DNA of 64,000 bases from Desmodesmus armatus (lineage: Eukaryota > Chlorophyta > Chlorophyceae > Sphaeropleales > Scenedesmaceae). Position numbers and translations under genes: made by a program. Every line of letters starts with the position of its first letter. Within the stretch, counting starts at the first letter, position 1. Below, in pieces: positions 22,884 through 34,322 of this stretch. The stretch spans positions 1,111,501 to 1,175,500 of the forward strand of contig VIIQ02000001.1 of assembly GCA_007449985.2 (NCBI GenBank), in the 5' to 3' direction. Under the pieces are notes generated by a model. It saw only the letters and a program-made list of their open reading frames with translations, was not told the DNA's origin and made no database searches.

Positions 22884-25800
22884 ATGGTACACTGTGTGTG
22901 GCGAGGAAACGATGGAAAAGGGATGTGGAAAGCTCTTAAAACCCTGGGAGGGTCACGCGACAGCACCCGGACAGGACCAGCAGCGCTGCGCGACCCTAAC
23001 GGCGCCGGCCTAGTCACTGACGCACAAGGCATCTGCGAGATTCTAGCCAATCATTATGAGCAGGTGTTCTCTACCTCCACCCACTACCGCAACGGTGACT
23101 TTGATGCTCAGCACCGTGCCACAATAGAGGCGCGGGTTAAGGAACACTTGGAACAAACTTCCTTCACAGAAGAAGGCCCAGCTGGCCTCTCACAACCCAT
23201 TGCCGAGGAAGAAGTGCAAGCACAGTGCCACAGACTGAACAACAACAAAGCTCCTAGCCCTCTGGACAACATCCAGAATGAGCTGCTGAAGTATGGCGGC
23301 AATGCCCTGACTCCCCACCTTACAAGCTTCTTCCAGATGCAATTTGAGTATGAAATGAAAGCCAAAACATGTGGGGTGATCACCCCCATTTACAAAAAAG
23401 GAGACCCCATTGAAGCCAAAAACTACCGCCCTATCACCCTGGGATCTGCCATTGACAAGCTGTACAATCTGGTGATCAATGGGCGCATCATGGCTTTTTT
23501 GGAAGATAACGACAAGCTGCATGACGGCCAGCAGGGTTTCCGCCCTGGCAGAAGCTCGGTAGATAACATCTACATGCTGAAAACATGCCTGGATGCACGA
23601 TGCTAACAGAAGCTTGATACATACCTGTTGTTTGTGGACATTGAAAAGGCCTATGACACTGTGTGGAGAGCTGGGCTGCTCTGGCACTTATGGCAGAAAG
23701 GCATTACTGGGAAAATGTTCCGCGTCCTTGCTAACATGGTGGATAACACACCCACCAAGGTCATGTACAACGGAGCGTTCTCGCGCGTAATGCACCCTGA
23801 CATGGGCTGGGAACAGGGAGACACCCTGGCAACCACCATGTTCAATGTGTACATTGACAGCGTCTTGCACCAGGTATGGGAGGAACTCGAGGGAATCCCT
23901 GTCCCTGTGCGCTCTGGCGAAACAGCTGCAAAACTGACTGCTCTTTTGTATGCTGATGATCTGGCTGGGGTGACATCCACCCCTGAAGCAATGCAACGGC
24001 TGGTGGACAGTACACGAGCAGCACTGACAAAATGGCAGCTTCGCGCAAGTGTCAACCCCACTGACACATCTAAAACTGCCATCATGAAGGTACTAGGTGG
24101 CTTTGCAATTGCCCGCCGCAGTGCTGCTGCAGCTACACGGACGGACAGCTCTGCTCAGACATACAAGTGGGGAGACATCACCATCCCACAAGTCACCAGC
24201 TACAAATATCTAGGGGTTACTATCAACAATACCAACACTTGGGATGACCACTTTGAAGCTCGCATGAAGTCAGGCACAAAGGCAGCAGCAGCCCAACGTA
24301 AAGTACTCACACAAGTGCGGCTCCCTGCTCACTTGCGCAAGCTGACACTAACCACTATTGTGCAACCAGTGGTCACCTATGCTGCCCAGGTGTGGGCCCA
24401 ACCCATCCAATCTTTGCGCAAAAAGCTTGACTCCTGGCAGATGGGTTTGACCACACGTGCTTTCCATTGCCCTGCAAACACCTCCCACATCTGCCTGCAA
24501 CAAGAGCTGGATTTGTTTCCTCTGCATGTAACATGCGACACATTTGCCATTAGGTACTGGCATCATCTAGAAAACACACCCACAGACCGACTACTGTACA
24601 AGATCCACACTGCATGGAGTGGCAAGTACCACCCTTGGGGTCAGAACATGCAGCGGCTACTGACTGAGTACAACATTGACACTAGCACCCCTAAAGAAGT
24701 TAGTAAGGCAAACTTTAAGGGACATGTTGAAGCACGTGCAATCAACTATCTTAGGTCTTATTGGACTCAGCCCCCCCGCAACCTAGGAGGTTCTGTGCAC
24801 TCCAGGTACATGGCAGACTTTGGCATTGGAGAGCTCACACCTAGGCGGCCCAAACTCCGCACATATCTGCACACTCTAACCACCACTCCCCACCTGGATT
24901 CATGTAGAGCCGCTTCACTGTTCATGCACTTCCGCCTTGAAACCCTCTCACTCAATGCCTTCCATAGCCATACAAGACACAGGGAAACAGCTGCTGCACG
25001 CAATGCAAGACAACTCTGCCCATCCTGTAAACAACATGCTGAAACACCCACTCACTTCCTGTTGGAGTGCCCTGCCTACTCTATCCCCCGCAGCATGCCA
25101 CATATTGCAGACTGTATTGCAGATGCCCGAGCCAGCCCCACACAGGCCCCATGGCGCCAACTGCTCAACCAGCCTTTGATGGCCAACTACTGTTACTGTT
25201 ACTGTTACTGTTACATGGTTCAGGCTGAGCCTGAACACCCCGTAGGGAGCCAACGAGGCTTATGGGGTATCGGCATCATAGAACGCATCTGAATAGACAT
25301 CGTAGAACTCATCTGAGAATGCACTGACGAACATATCGGAAGCATCAGGGGCCAACCCATCCTCATCAACACCCAAGAGGGTATCAGCTTCCTCAGCTGA
25401 CAGCCCGTCGGCAAACAGGACCTCCAACGGAGGGTTGGTCCACCGGCGTTGGCCACACTCACGCAGAAAAGCACCAACACGACGGGCAGGCTGGTGCATG
25501 AAGGACCGCAGTTGGGCTGCAGACACATTGCATGGGAATTCCATCCAACCACCAAAGTCAGCAAAAAGAGCAGCATGCGAGCGCCTCAACACATCATAAG
25601 CTTCACATTCAGCAATCATGTGCATCTCGTCGCCTACCCCCTGATGACAAAAACGGCACAACCTATCAGCACGGGCGATACTAGCAGCAGGTCCCGAAGC
25701 AGAGCGAGGCTGGAACTTAGCGGTGGCAACATCAAGATCATGGGCACCTAGTCTGAAACTGGCAAGGGCTCTAACACACTCACGGGACATGGGGGCTGTG

Positions 25801-26203
25801 TGGCGCACATAGTCTGGGCAGTCAGACCACCGGCCACGATCTAAGCAGCGGAGAGGATCGACCTCAGAACCACCTTCAACAGCAAACCACTGTTGATACT
25901 TACAGCACGTGACTACGTCAGAGGGAGCAGAGCGGGGGTCAGAAGGCAGGTCACACCAGCAGCTATACAACCATTTATCAAAGGACGACAACACGGCAGG
26001 GGCTGAAATCGCACAGGGCACACCATCGTCAAACAAACCACCATCAGGCAAGGCTCCAAAGGCAGTAAGAAGGGCAGAAGGGCAACTACATCCTCCGCGC
26101 TTGGGACATTAGAAGAGCCGCCCTTGCAGGGCGCGAGGCCAATGGAGGAAGCTCTATGGCGTTAACACCTGGGCCTGCAGCTGATATCACTGGAGAGCAG
26201 TAA
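22884..26203 (+). pseudogene. LINE reverse transcriptase ORF (in-frame stop, split by insertion)
   Basis: One reading frame covers the whole element. The RT domain shows NYRPITLGSAIDKLYN, GQQGFRPGRSSVDNI, FVDIEKAYDTVW (motif A), GWEQGDTLATTMFN (motif B) and LLYADDLAGV (motif C, YADD). A CCHC-type zinc knuckle (CPSC....HFLLEC) lies near the C-terminus. A TAA at 23604-23606 breaks the frame just before motif A. At 25190 the frame is cut by the inner element; removing it with one copy of the duplicated CAACTAC lets the frame run on through ILRAWDIRRAALAG to TAA at 26201-26203. The element is therefore inactive. LINE family not assigned; it could be an L1-like or other algal clade. Confidence 0.93.
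25191..26082 (-). mobile_element. Second LINE fragment inserted in the first, with 7-bp target duplication
   Basis: 892 bp flanked by CAACTAC at 25184-25190 and 26083-26089. On the minus strand it carries the C-terminal part of a LINE polyprotein (ORF 26051-25260, about 263 aa) with a zinc knuckle CRFC....HMIAEC and an acidic tail rich in Asp/Tyr/Phe, ending TAA at 25260-25262. A short 3' UTR and a (taacag)n tail (read as tgttac on the plus strand, 25191-25214) directly abut the duplication, as expected for target-primed reverse transcription. It is 5'-truncated and has no RT domain. It is a different family from its host element. Confidence 0.88.
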
Positions 26204-27719
26204 CAGTCCTTTACAGCAGCAGTTGCAGTGGAGCGTTGACGGCAGTTGACTGATTTCACAGCTTTGTGTTTTTGTATCGAGAGCCGTCTAGTGCCGAGCC
26301 TCCGAATTGGTCCAGCCCAAAGTCACATTGCCACAAAAAAGTTTTTTATTTTCCTCCATGGAGGTTTTTGCCCGGCATCCATTCGGAGGGTTGTCCATCT
26401 CGTGCACTTAGATAGTACGCTTGGGGATTTTAGGGTTGGTTTTCATCCTCACAACAGCGTCAGGCTTCTCTCTCTTTTTTGATCCTCAGTATGTTGTTCC
26501 TTCTGGGTTGTTGTGCTATCTCCGTGATATCAGTGAATGGCTGGCATGAGCTCTTGAGTTTCATAGCTACAGGTGTAACTTTGATTTGATTTGATTTGTG
26601 TGTGCACAGAGCTCAACCTGATCAAATATTTTGCGCACCAATCAGCTCGCATACTCCAGAGGGAGCGCTGTAAGTCCCGTCCGGCTGGCAGGTGGCAAAG
26701 GGTGCGCCCGATAGAGCTGCATAGCCGTCATTGCAGGTGCCATTGCACATGCTGCAGGGGAGTGCGGGGCTGGGGCAGTCAAAGCTGCCACCAAAAATTA
26801 GCTGTGGGTTGCCTGTGCACACTGCAAAGCAGCAGCAGAAAATGCTCAACATGCGTGGATGATTCGCAGAGTGAGGTGCCGGGCGGTAACAAAGGCAGGT
26901 GCATGGAAGCATGGCTGGTGTCTGCTCCTGTCATATGTTGCTGACAAGGCATATCATCACTGCATCACTAGGTATGCTGAACTCCCGCACAACCTACCAA
27001 TCAGCTCGCATTCTCCTGTCGCTACACCATAAGTGCCGTTTGGCTGGCATGTGGCAGATGGTGTCCCAACGTGCCCAGCATCGCACGTGGCGTTGCATAC
27101 ACTGCCAGGAAGTGCAGGGCTGGAGCAGTTGAAGCCGCCCTTGCTAGGGTGTGGCGGGTCACCCGTGCACACTGCAAGCAGCATCAGCATCACAAGCAAC
27201 AATGTGTTGATTATACCAAACCCGGGGGACAGAAATGAATGCAGATAGCCAGCTGGTCTGCGGGCACACAGGTTGAGTTGATGTGAATTGCCACAGGCAA
27301 CAATGACATGCCGTGTTTATCCAAACAGTGTGCATCAGACTCGACCATCGGAAACCTACCAATCAGCTCGCATGCTCCCGTCACAGCACCATAGGTGCCG
27401 TTCAGGTGGCAAACGGCGGATGGTGCACCCGCATATCCATTGTTACAGGTGGCATTGCAGACGCTGCCAGGGAGTGCAGGGCTGGGGCAGTCAAAGGTGC
27501 CGTTGACAGGCTGCGGCGGGTTTGTTGTGCACACTGCAGGCACGAACAGTATCACATGCGCCAACATTGCCCCACATCAGCGTGTACTGACTCACTAGCA
27601 TGACTGCATGTAGGCGGGCACCGTAGGCACCGCAGGCACAGGCCTCTAGGGTTTTGAGATGAGGGGCGCAAAATTGAGGCTGGCAACATGTATGGTACTA
27701 CAGTACGCCGCTTTTCAAA

Positions 27720-27746
27720 TTACAGTTACAGTTACATTTACAGTAA
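27720..27746 (+). repeat. (ttacag)n tail-like remnant
   Basis: Degenerate ttacag/ttacat units in an intron of gene A. Resembles the (taacag) LINE tails seen at 25191-25214 and 58054-58071, so it may be the end of an old insertion. Confidence 0.4.
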
Positions 27747-30700
27747 TTGGCTCAGCAAAAGCTGAGCGACCTGGTCAGAAACGTGGGAGAACGCACCAAT
27801 CAGGTCGCATGATCCTGTAGGTGCGCTGTAAGTCCCATCGGGTTGGCAGGTGGCAGAGGGCACGCCCGCATACCCACTGTCACAGGTGGCGTTACACGTG
27901 CTTCCAGGAAGAGAGGGGCTTGGACAGTCAAAACTGCCATTGACGAGCTGTGGCGGGTTGCCTGTGCACACTGCAAACACGAACAACATACAACAGACTC
28001 GAATGAGTGAGTAAGCTGATTGTCACCTACTGCAAGTTGGCAGGCACAGCTTTATTCTGAGCAGCTTGCCGATTGTAGGACACGTAAATGGTACATAGCA
28101 TCCCAGTCATTGCTTGAACTGCCCACTCGTACTGCCCACCGTGCACCAGACAGGACCGGGGTGTGCAACGCACCAATCAGCTCGCATGATCCGGTGATTG
28201 AACTGTAGGTCCCTTCCGACTGGCAGGTGACAGATGGTGCGCCAGCAAACCCAGTGTTGCAGGTGGCATTGCAAACGCTGCCAGGGAGTGCAGGGCTGGG
28301 GCAGTCAAAGCTGCCGTTGACAGGCTGCGGTGGGTTGCCGGTGCACACTGCAGGAACTAACAGCATGTTGTTGGCTGGGGGAGGTGGTCAAAGCTCAGGA
28401 AGCAGGTACACAAGGAGTCCTCTAGGGTTTGGGAATGAAGCCCGGATGATCATACATGGTGCCATAGCCTATAAATGTGACACCACTCTGCTTGTCTGCA
28501 GAAGCTCAGCTGGATCACAGCCATGGTTGCGCAACTTACCGATCAGCTCGCATTCTCCCGCCACATCACTGTAGGTCCCATCCGGCTGGCAGCTGGCAGA
28601 GGGTGCGCCCACATACCCAGTGTCGCAGGTGGCGTTACACACGCTGCCAGGGAGAGCAGGGCTGGGGCAGCAGCTGAAGCTGCCATTGCCAGGGTGCGGC
28701 GGGTCACCTGTGCATACTGCAAGCAGAGGAAACAAGGACCCATACAGCAGACACATGAATGTGTTAACTGAATGTGCTTTCACTTTGCGTTCCCACGCAC
28801 TTACACCCCACTGCGGAATGTCACAACTTTGGTTGGTTGATCATTGGCTGGATGCACTCTCTTTGTCTACACACACCAGTGATTGCCATGCAGTGCAACG
28901 GGTGGGCCTTGAAGACAAGACCACATGCAAGCAGGCAGACGGGCAGGCTGTCTGGCATGTCGACAGTACGTATGGAAGTGTTGCTTCTCCACTGGCGGCA
29001 AAATCTGCTCATACCCCACTCCATAAATCCACCACTTTGTGAACCCACAACCCACCGATCAGCTCGCATGATCCCATCACATCACTGTAGGTGCCATCTG
29101 GCTGGCAGGTGGCAGATGGTACGCCAGCGTGCCCAGCATCACAGGTGGCGTTACACACACTGCCAGGAAGTGCAGGGCTGGGGCAGTCAAAGCCGCCGTT
29201 GACAGGCTGCACAGGGTTGCCTGTGCACACTGCAGGCAGCAACATCAACGCATATGCAGATGTGACAGAACATGATGGCATGACTGCATACAATGCACAC
29301 AGGTGCACTCGTCTGTGTGGTTGGTATTGAGGAGAAATAGGTTGTATGCTGCTTGTCCACAGTAGTCGATCAATGCATGATTGCGGGACGCACCTGTAAG
29401 CTCGCACTGTCCTGCCACATCGCTGTAGGTCCCATCTGGCTGGCAGGTGACAGATGGTGCACCCGCATACCCAGCGTAGCAGGTCGCATTACACACGCTG
29501 CCAGGGAGTGCAGGGCTGGTGCATGCAAAGCTGCCATTGCCAGGGTGCGGCGGGTCGCTAGTGCACACTGCAAGCAGCGGAAACATGGACCCATACGGCA
29601 GACACACATCAGGACTGCAAAGCAGCGCAACCCGAGGGCCTTCAACACAAGGAACCATGCAACCAGGCAAACAGGCGGACATGCCAGCATGTTGACAGTC
29701 AGTGTGACAGTGTGAGTGCACCACTGACAGGCTTCACTGGCACCACTGACAGGCTTGTTGACTGACAGATGACATCTTGCGGTATACAGCATATATGCAT
29801 ACCCCCCTGCTCACAACTCAAACCTACCAATCAGCTCGCATGACCCCGCCACATCACCGTAGCTGCCATCAGGCTGGCATGTGGAAGATGGTGCGCCAGC
29901 ATACCCATCGTTGCAGGTGGCATTACACACGCTGCCAGGGAGTGCTGGGCTGGGGCACACAAAGCTGCCGTTGGCAGGCTGCTGCGGGTTGCCTATGCAA
30001 ACAGGGTCCTTCTTGCCTGCAGAGCATTGAGATGCAGAGAAGTTGGTCACACAATGCAAGCCGATTGCCACAGCCTTGCAGGAAGCTACAAGTAGAGCTT
30101 GTGTCTGGCACCAAAGTGGTCTTCCATGGTCTGGACATGCTGTTCAAATCTTGGCAGGGGCATCCAGTAAAAATCATCCCGGGCCCGCACTGCATCACAT
30201 TGCGCTGCCGTGAAGCTCTTGCTCGCCGCAGTGGAATGCTGGGCCGCACTAGGCATGCGCATTCAGATAATTGTGGTCAGCTGCTACCAGCCGCGTCCAT
30301 TCCTCGGACGCCCAAGCACAAGCTCACGATGTCAGCACTGACTGGCACCACTCACCTATGGGTGTGAGGTGGATGCTGCCGCCCTGCCCTGCATTGCTTG
30401 TCAGGTGATGCACGACAGCATCACTGTCGCCCCAACTTGTCAGCCCAACTGACAACCTCCCAAGGTCTTCACTGGGCAAAAAGCCGCTGTCGGCAAGCTT
30501 CTCCGCAAGCCGCTGTGTGGCCTCCCTGCTTGCCATGCTGACACCTAGCTGGACAGCTGGTGGCAGCACAGGGCTTTTGACAAGAGCATACCCCACCACA
30601 TACAGCAGCACTTCCCCTGTGCCTGACAGGCGACGCCGAGAGGGTACAGCAAAGTTTGAGTTGGGTCCAAGGTTATGCTGCTTCTACACCCACACCAGGA

Positions 30701-31724
30701 TGTTGGAGGGCGGGTAGGTGCTGTCCAACTTCAAGGCCTTGTGCACTGCCTCTGCAATCAGTTGCCTGCTGGTGGGGATGTTGAGGTCAGGGAAGGCGTC
30801 CGCAGGACCAGTGAGGGTCAAGAAATACGGCCCTGCAGACAGCACAGAAACAAGGCATGTGTTGACTGTGATCAGCAGGACCAGGATACAACGACACTTA
30901 ATGTGACCATCTCAGGCCTGCTGCAGGGTTGCCGCAGTTAGCAGAGCTTGCTGAGCTGGGCTGCAGCATATGTCACGCTGCTGCTACAAGCTTCTGCCCA
31001 ACCCAGCAAGCCTTGCAGACCTCAAAACAATCTTTAGAGTCTGCAAGGCTGACATGTACTGGCCCCTGACTCTAGGTGATGCTGCAGCTGCCAATGCATG
31101 CACCACATTTGCTGGCGTTGCACCATGGCCACACAAGCACCAGGGGATGGGCGGAAAGGTGCATTGCAGAGCTGTCACTGTGCAGCATGCGTCAGTTAGG
31201 TGCTGTTGATTTCATCACACTCTCAGAGAGCAGACTGCAACACTGCAACAATTTGCTGTGGGCTGTACAGCCCATGTGCAGTGCGCTGGTGGTACTGTCA
31301 GCTCACCGTCTTGCTGCCTGCTTGGCTGGCCGTAGTAGATGGACAAGACCAGCACCAACACCACACAGCTCAGGAGGGACATCAGCATAGATGCACGCCA
31401 TGCTGCTGCTTGTGAAGGGTTGAGGCCACAGCGTTTGACCGCCAGGCATTGCCTGTCACCTCCAGACCTGAGGCCAGCAGCTGCTGCAGCCCACCAACAG
31501 GGCGGAAACAGCCAGCCCAGTGCAAATAATGTCCACAAGCACTTGCTGGACCAGCAACGATCGTTGCTGGTGCAGTCGGAGGTGAAAACATGTGCATCTG
31601 TCTGTGTGGTATTGATTTGGGCAGGAGCCTCAGGCTGAACATCAGCCAGCTTTCGTGCAGCAGCGCAGATCTGCGGACCAGCCAGGACCACTTGCACCTC
31701 GACACCCTCAGCAGAAGCCTCCAT

Positions 31725-33160
31725 TGGGTCGACTGCAAAGGTAACAGGTACATCATTACACAAGAAACAGACAAGCGGGTACACGTATTACAAACACACC
31801 ACAGATGTGTGCCTCAATTGCCATTGTGCTCAGCAACAGCAGCACACCTGCCGCCCAATATCTTCAGTCTGCAGCTGATATTGATTAGGGTGCGCATGGT
31901 CACGTGTCTGTGCATGTGATTGACTGCATCAAGCACATCATGTGACGAATTGCAATCGAACTGCATTAGTCAACGCTGTACAGTACTGGCAGCGTTGACT
32001 CCATCCTCCTTTCGGACTCACAAAGTGCGTTTATATCATACGAATGTCAAGCATATAGGAAATAAAAATTGATCCTCGGCAAATAAAAAGGAAGCATTCC
32101 CGAGAACGCATGATGTCGGGAGTCCTCCCTGCAAGTAGAACGCTGAGCAGTCGAGCCACATTTTGGAAAACGTCTCCAACCCATGGGCAGGAGCTGGCCC
32201 CCCACCAAGTGTGCTACATGTAGTTGCTGTACAGCAACTTGCTGCAATTGCACGTGGGGTGCCTCAACAACTGCGCATCCCAGTGAACAATGGCTACTGG
32301 TACCGTCCACACAATAGATACAAAACAACAACACTATTGAGCATCTGCTGGTAGGGCCTGCTGAAAGATCCCCACACAGCAGAACCCACACGGGTGCACC
32401 CCATCCTCAACACACCAAAACGCTGCATGCACTCATGCAGCAGCAACAGCAGAAGCAGAAGCAGAAGCAGAAGCAGAAGCAGAAGCAACGCCAGCAGGCA
32501 CAGCTTGCTGCAAGCATGCCGAGTCTGCTGCCCAGGCTCCAGTGATCTTATGCAACTGCCAGCCAATCACAAAGTGCAGGGCAATGGGCAGCCTGTCACT
32601 GGACTCCTGTGAATGGCAGCATGTCTGCCTCACTGTTTGTGCACCAGCACCTCTGCCAAAGTGCTGCCCAACCGCCTGCTCGCCGCTGCCTGTGACCGCC
32701 ATCTTGCCGCTGACTGCACCTTGCCGCACAAGCCTGTAGGACGCATGCTGTTCAAACTGTGGTGCGTCATGGTATGCTTGCGCCTGCTGCGAGTGCGGCA
32801 TATGGACGAAGTGGACCTGCAGGCAAGCAGCACACACATGCAGCAAGGGAGTGACTCAACTGACACAGCAGAGCTGCTGCTGTAGCCCACCACTTTCACG
32901 GCGGGTAGCTTCAGGCATCACCGCACTCACAGCAGCACAAGAAACACGTTAGCCACTGCTACCCGGACCATCATGCCAACACTAGCTGTATTTGACACAA
33001 GCTGGCTGGCAGCTCAGCCATGGTCTTACTTGTAGAGAAAGCAGGCTCCCTCGGCAGTGCAGCCACTGCTGCTTGTGGCGCTGCAACCCCAGGGCCTCCT
33101 CCCCATGGTCAGCAAGACCACTGTAGGGTTGTGTGGATATGCGCATGTGGTGCCTGCTGC
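31725..33160. other. Region between gene A start and MaoC gene
   Basis: Contains the gene A promoter with a palindrome and a likely 5' UTR splice acceptor just upstream of the ATG, then about 1 kb without a confident gene. A minus ORF at 32846-32433 (137 codons) ends in an Ala/Ser run created by an (agcaga)n repeat at 32446-32486 and is not recognised. No RNA gene seen. Confidence 0.45.
31968..32000 (-). promoter_or_regulatory. Palindromic motif upstream of Sushi/PAN gene A
   Basis: Arms agtcaacgctg (31968-31978) and cagcgttgact (31990-32000) around 11 bases, about 244 bp upstream of the gene A start. The same palindrome with a 6-base spacer is found about 204 bp upstream of gene B (50220-50245). 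Conservation in both copies suggests a regulatory or structural element; its binding protein is unknown. Confidence 0.5.
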
Positions 33161-33739
33161 TCAGCTGCCTGGCGCAGCCACTGCTGTTGTGCTGCCGGGT
33201 GGATCTGATGTAGCGCTGATTAGGGCCAAGGCTGTGCCATCAACCAAGACCTGTTCGTCAGAGTCTTTGCACACCGTGTCGAATGTGACCCGGCTGCCAG
33301 ACTGCTTTGACACTGTCACTGTTGCATGTACAGGGGTCCCGACAGCGGCTGAACGCCTAAACTTCAAGGTCTGCGAAAGGTACAGAGCTCCTGGGAAGCT
33401 GCTGCCAATCAAGGCGGGAAACATGGACGCCATCATCATGCCTGGTACTATGACAGCCTTGTCTGCTGCTGGTGTGCTGTTTGCGGCTGTTCCGTCAGCT
33501 GCTTTGCTAGAGTGGATAGGGTTGCTGTCCCCTGTGAGGCGCACAAAGGTGTCCACATCCTCCTGTATGATGATACGTGACATTGCAAAGGTTTGGCCTG
33601 TGCTGAGACGGCGAGCAGCATGAGAGACAGACAGGCCATGCCACACCGCTGTTGACTGCCACAACAGCTTGGTGATCATTGAGGAGGAGCCGCCTGGCAG
33701 TGGCCAATAATCTGAATGCCGGATCAGTGTATGGATCAA
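33161..33739 (-). CDS. MaoC-like hot-dog dehydratase/hydratase (probably mitochondrial)
   Basis: 192 aa in one exon, stop TGA at 33161-33163. The N-terminus (residues 1-50) is rich in Ser/Arg/His with few acids, fitting a mitochondrial presequence; Met21 is an alternative start. The hot-dog domain begins at about residue 55 (SRIIIQEDVDTFVRLTGD) and has the catalytic D-x4-H of (R)-specific enoyl-CoA hydratases and type II 3-hydroxyacyl-ACP dehydratases: Asp71 and His76 in TGDSNPIH. It continues with IVPGMMMASMFPALIGS and LYLSQTLKFRRSAAVG, both typical of the family. Likely role: dehydration of (R)-3-hydroxyacyl-ACP in mitochondrial fatty-acid synthesis (HTD2-type), or (R)-enoyl-CoA hydration. 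It lies next to the NEP1 gene and diverges from it. Confidence 0.9.
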   Translation of the reverse strand: MIHTLIRHSDYWPLPGGSSSMITKLLWQSTAVWHGLSVSHAARRLSTGQTFAMSRIIIQEDVDTFVRLTGDSNPIHSSKAADGTAANSTPAADKAVIVPGMMMASMFPALIGSSFPGALYLSQTLKFRRSAAVGTPVHATVTVSKQSGSRVTFDTVCKDSDEQVLVDGTALALISATSDPPGSTTAVAAPGS

Positions 33740-34088
33740 AACGTATCTGAAGGAGGGGGTCAGGAATCCTTACTCAGTGTTCTGTCGACCGTCACGGACA
33801 GTTAGATCGTTCAAAACACCGACACCCAGCGGTGGCATCTATCGCGCAATCAACCACTGCATACAGCTGTTGGTTATCAACTCAATCGTACTGGTGTGTT
33901 ACGAGCGCCTCCCCCGCTATCTTGACCACCACAGCAGCAGGCAGCAGCAGCAGGCAGCAGTGGGTCCCAGAACCTTTGTCAGCTTCAAGCGAACTTGCAG
34001 CAGGTCTTTGAAACCTCTTATTTTGTGTCACAGCATCACAAGGCAGAAGCAGCAGCGGCAGGACCGGAGCAGCAGCAGCGGCAACACT

Positions 34089-34149
<61 letters not shown>

Positions 34150-34322
34150 GCAGTTTCGACACCGGCAGCCATCGTGCAAGTCAACCTGTAGCACAAGAGG
34201 TCAACACACGCAAGTATGTGCAGTTTTCCTTCCACCCTTAGCCTTGTACATTGTTCAGGCCATGCCATCCGTCAAGCGTGTGCACTTGGGAAGGTGCTAC
34301 TGGCCAGCTTTGTCCCTTTGAC
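33740..34322. other. Divergent promoter region with CAG tracts
   Basis: Separates the MaoC gene (minus) from NEP1 (plus). It contains CAG/AGC runs at 34068-34154 that produce Ser/Gln or Ala homopolymer ORFs on either strand. These ORFs are attributed to the repeat, not to genes. Confidence 0.6.

Larger units (their letters stand above)
22870..26598 (+). mobile_element. Non-LTR (LINE) retrotransposon, 5'-truncated, interrupted by a second LINE
   Basis: Sits in an intron of Sushi/PAN gene A, opposite in orientation. The coding part runs 22884-25190 and resumes at 26090-26203 after an 892-bp insertion. The 3' UTR (26204 to about 26568) ends in a (tttga)n-type tail at 26579-26598. No endonuclease domain is present, so the 5' end is truncated; the exact 5' junction and flanking target duplication could not be fixed by eye. 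The 36-bp 3' terminus (catagctacaggtgtaact plus tail) recurs at 58335-58370. Confidence 0.88.
19952..31724 (-). pseudogene. Sushi/PAN surface-protein gene A, 5' exons disrupted
   Basis: Collinear inverted paralogue of gene B (50449-56671). Minus-strand exons: 31724-31307 (cytoplasmic tail and membrane anchor), 30832-30356 (unknown domain), 30238-29828 (Cys region plus Sushi 1), then single-Sushi exons 29567-29394, 29229-29056, 28716-28540, 28347-28174, 27970-27797, 27533-27360, 27171-26998, 26821-26639, 22794-22621, 22424-22248, 22043-21870, and PAN exons 21198-20629 and 20292-19952 (TGA stop). Every Sushi exon is a multiple of three with phase 1 on both sides. Damage: TAG at 30684-30686 where gene B has CAG (VWVQKQ), and in exon 30238-29828 a 1-base insertion, a 13-base deletion and further indels relative to B, leaving stops in each attempted reading. 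The 12 Sushi modules and the PAN exons are open. LINEs fill the 22795-26638 intron. An alternative start downstream of the damage is possible. Confidence 0.8.

Noticed and set aside
22850..22890. Target-site duplication for the outer LINE
   Set aside because: No convincing direct repeat could be matched to the sequence after the 3' tail at 26598; the 5' junction is therefore left open.
33882..34268. Poly-Ala (minus) and poly-Ser (plus) ORFs over the CAG tract
   Set aside because: Both frames are produced by the trinucleotide repeat; no domain or splice support, and they sit in a divergent promoter.
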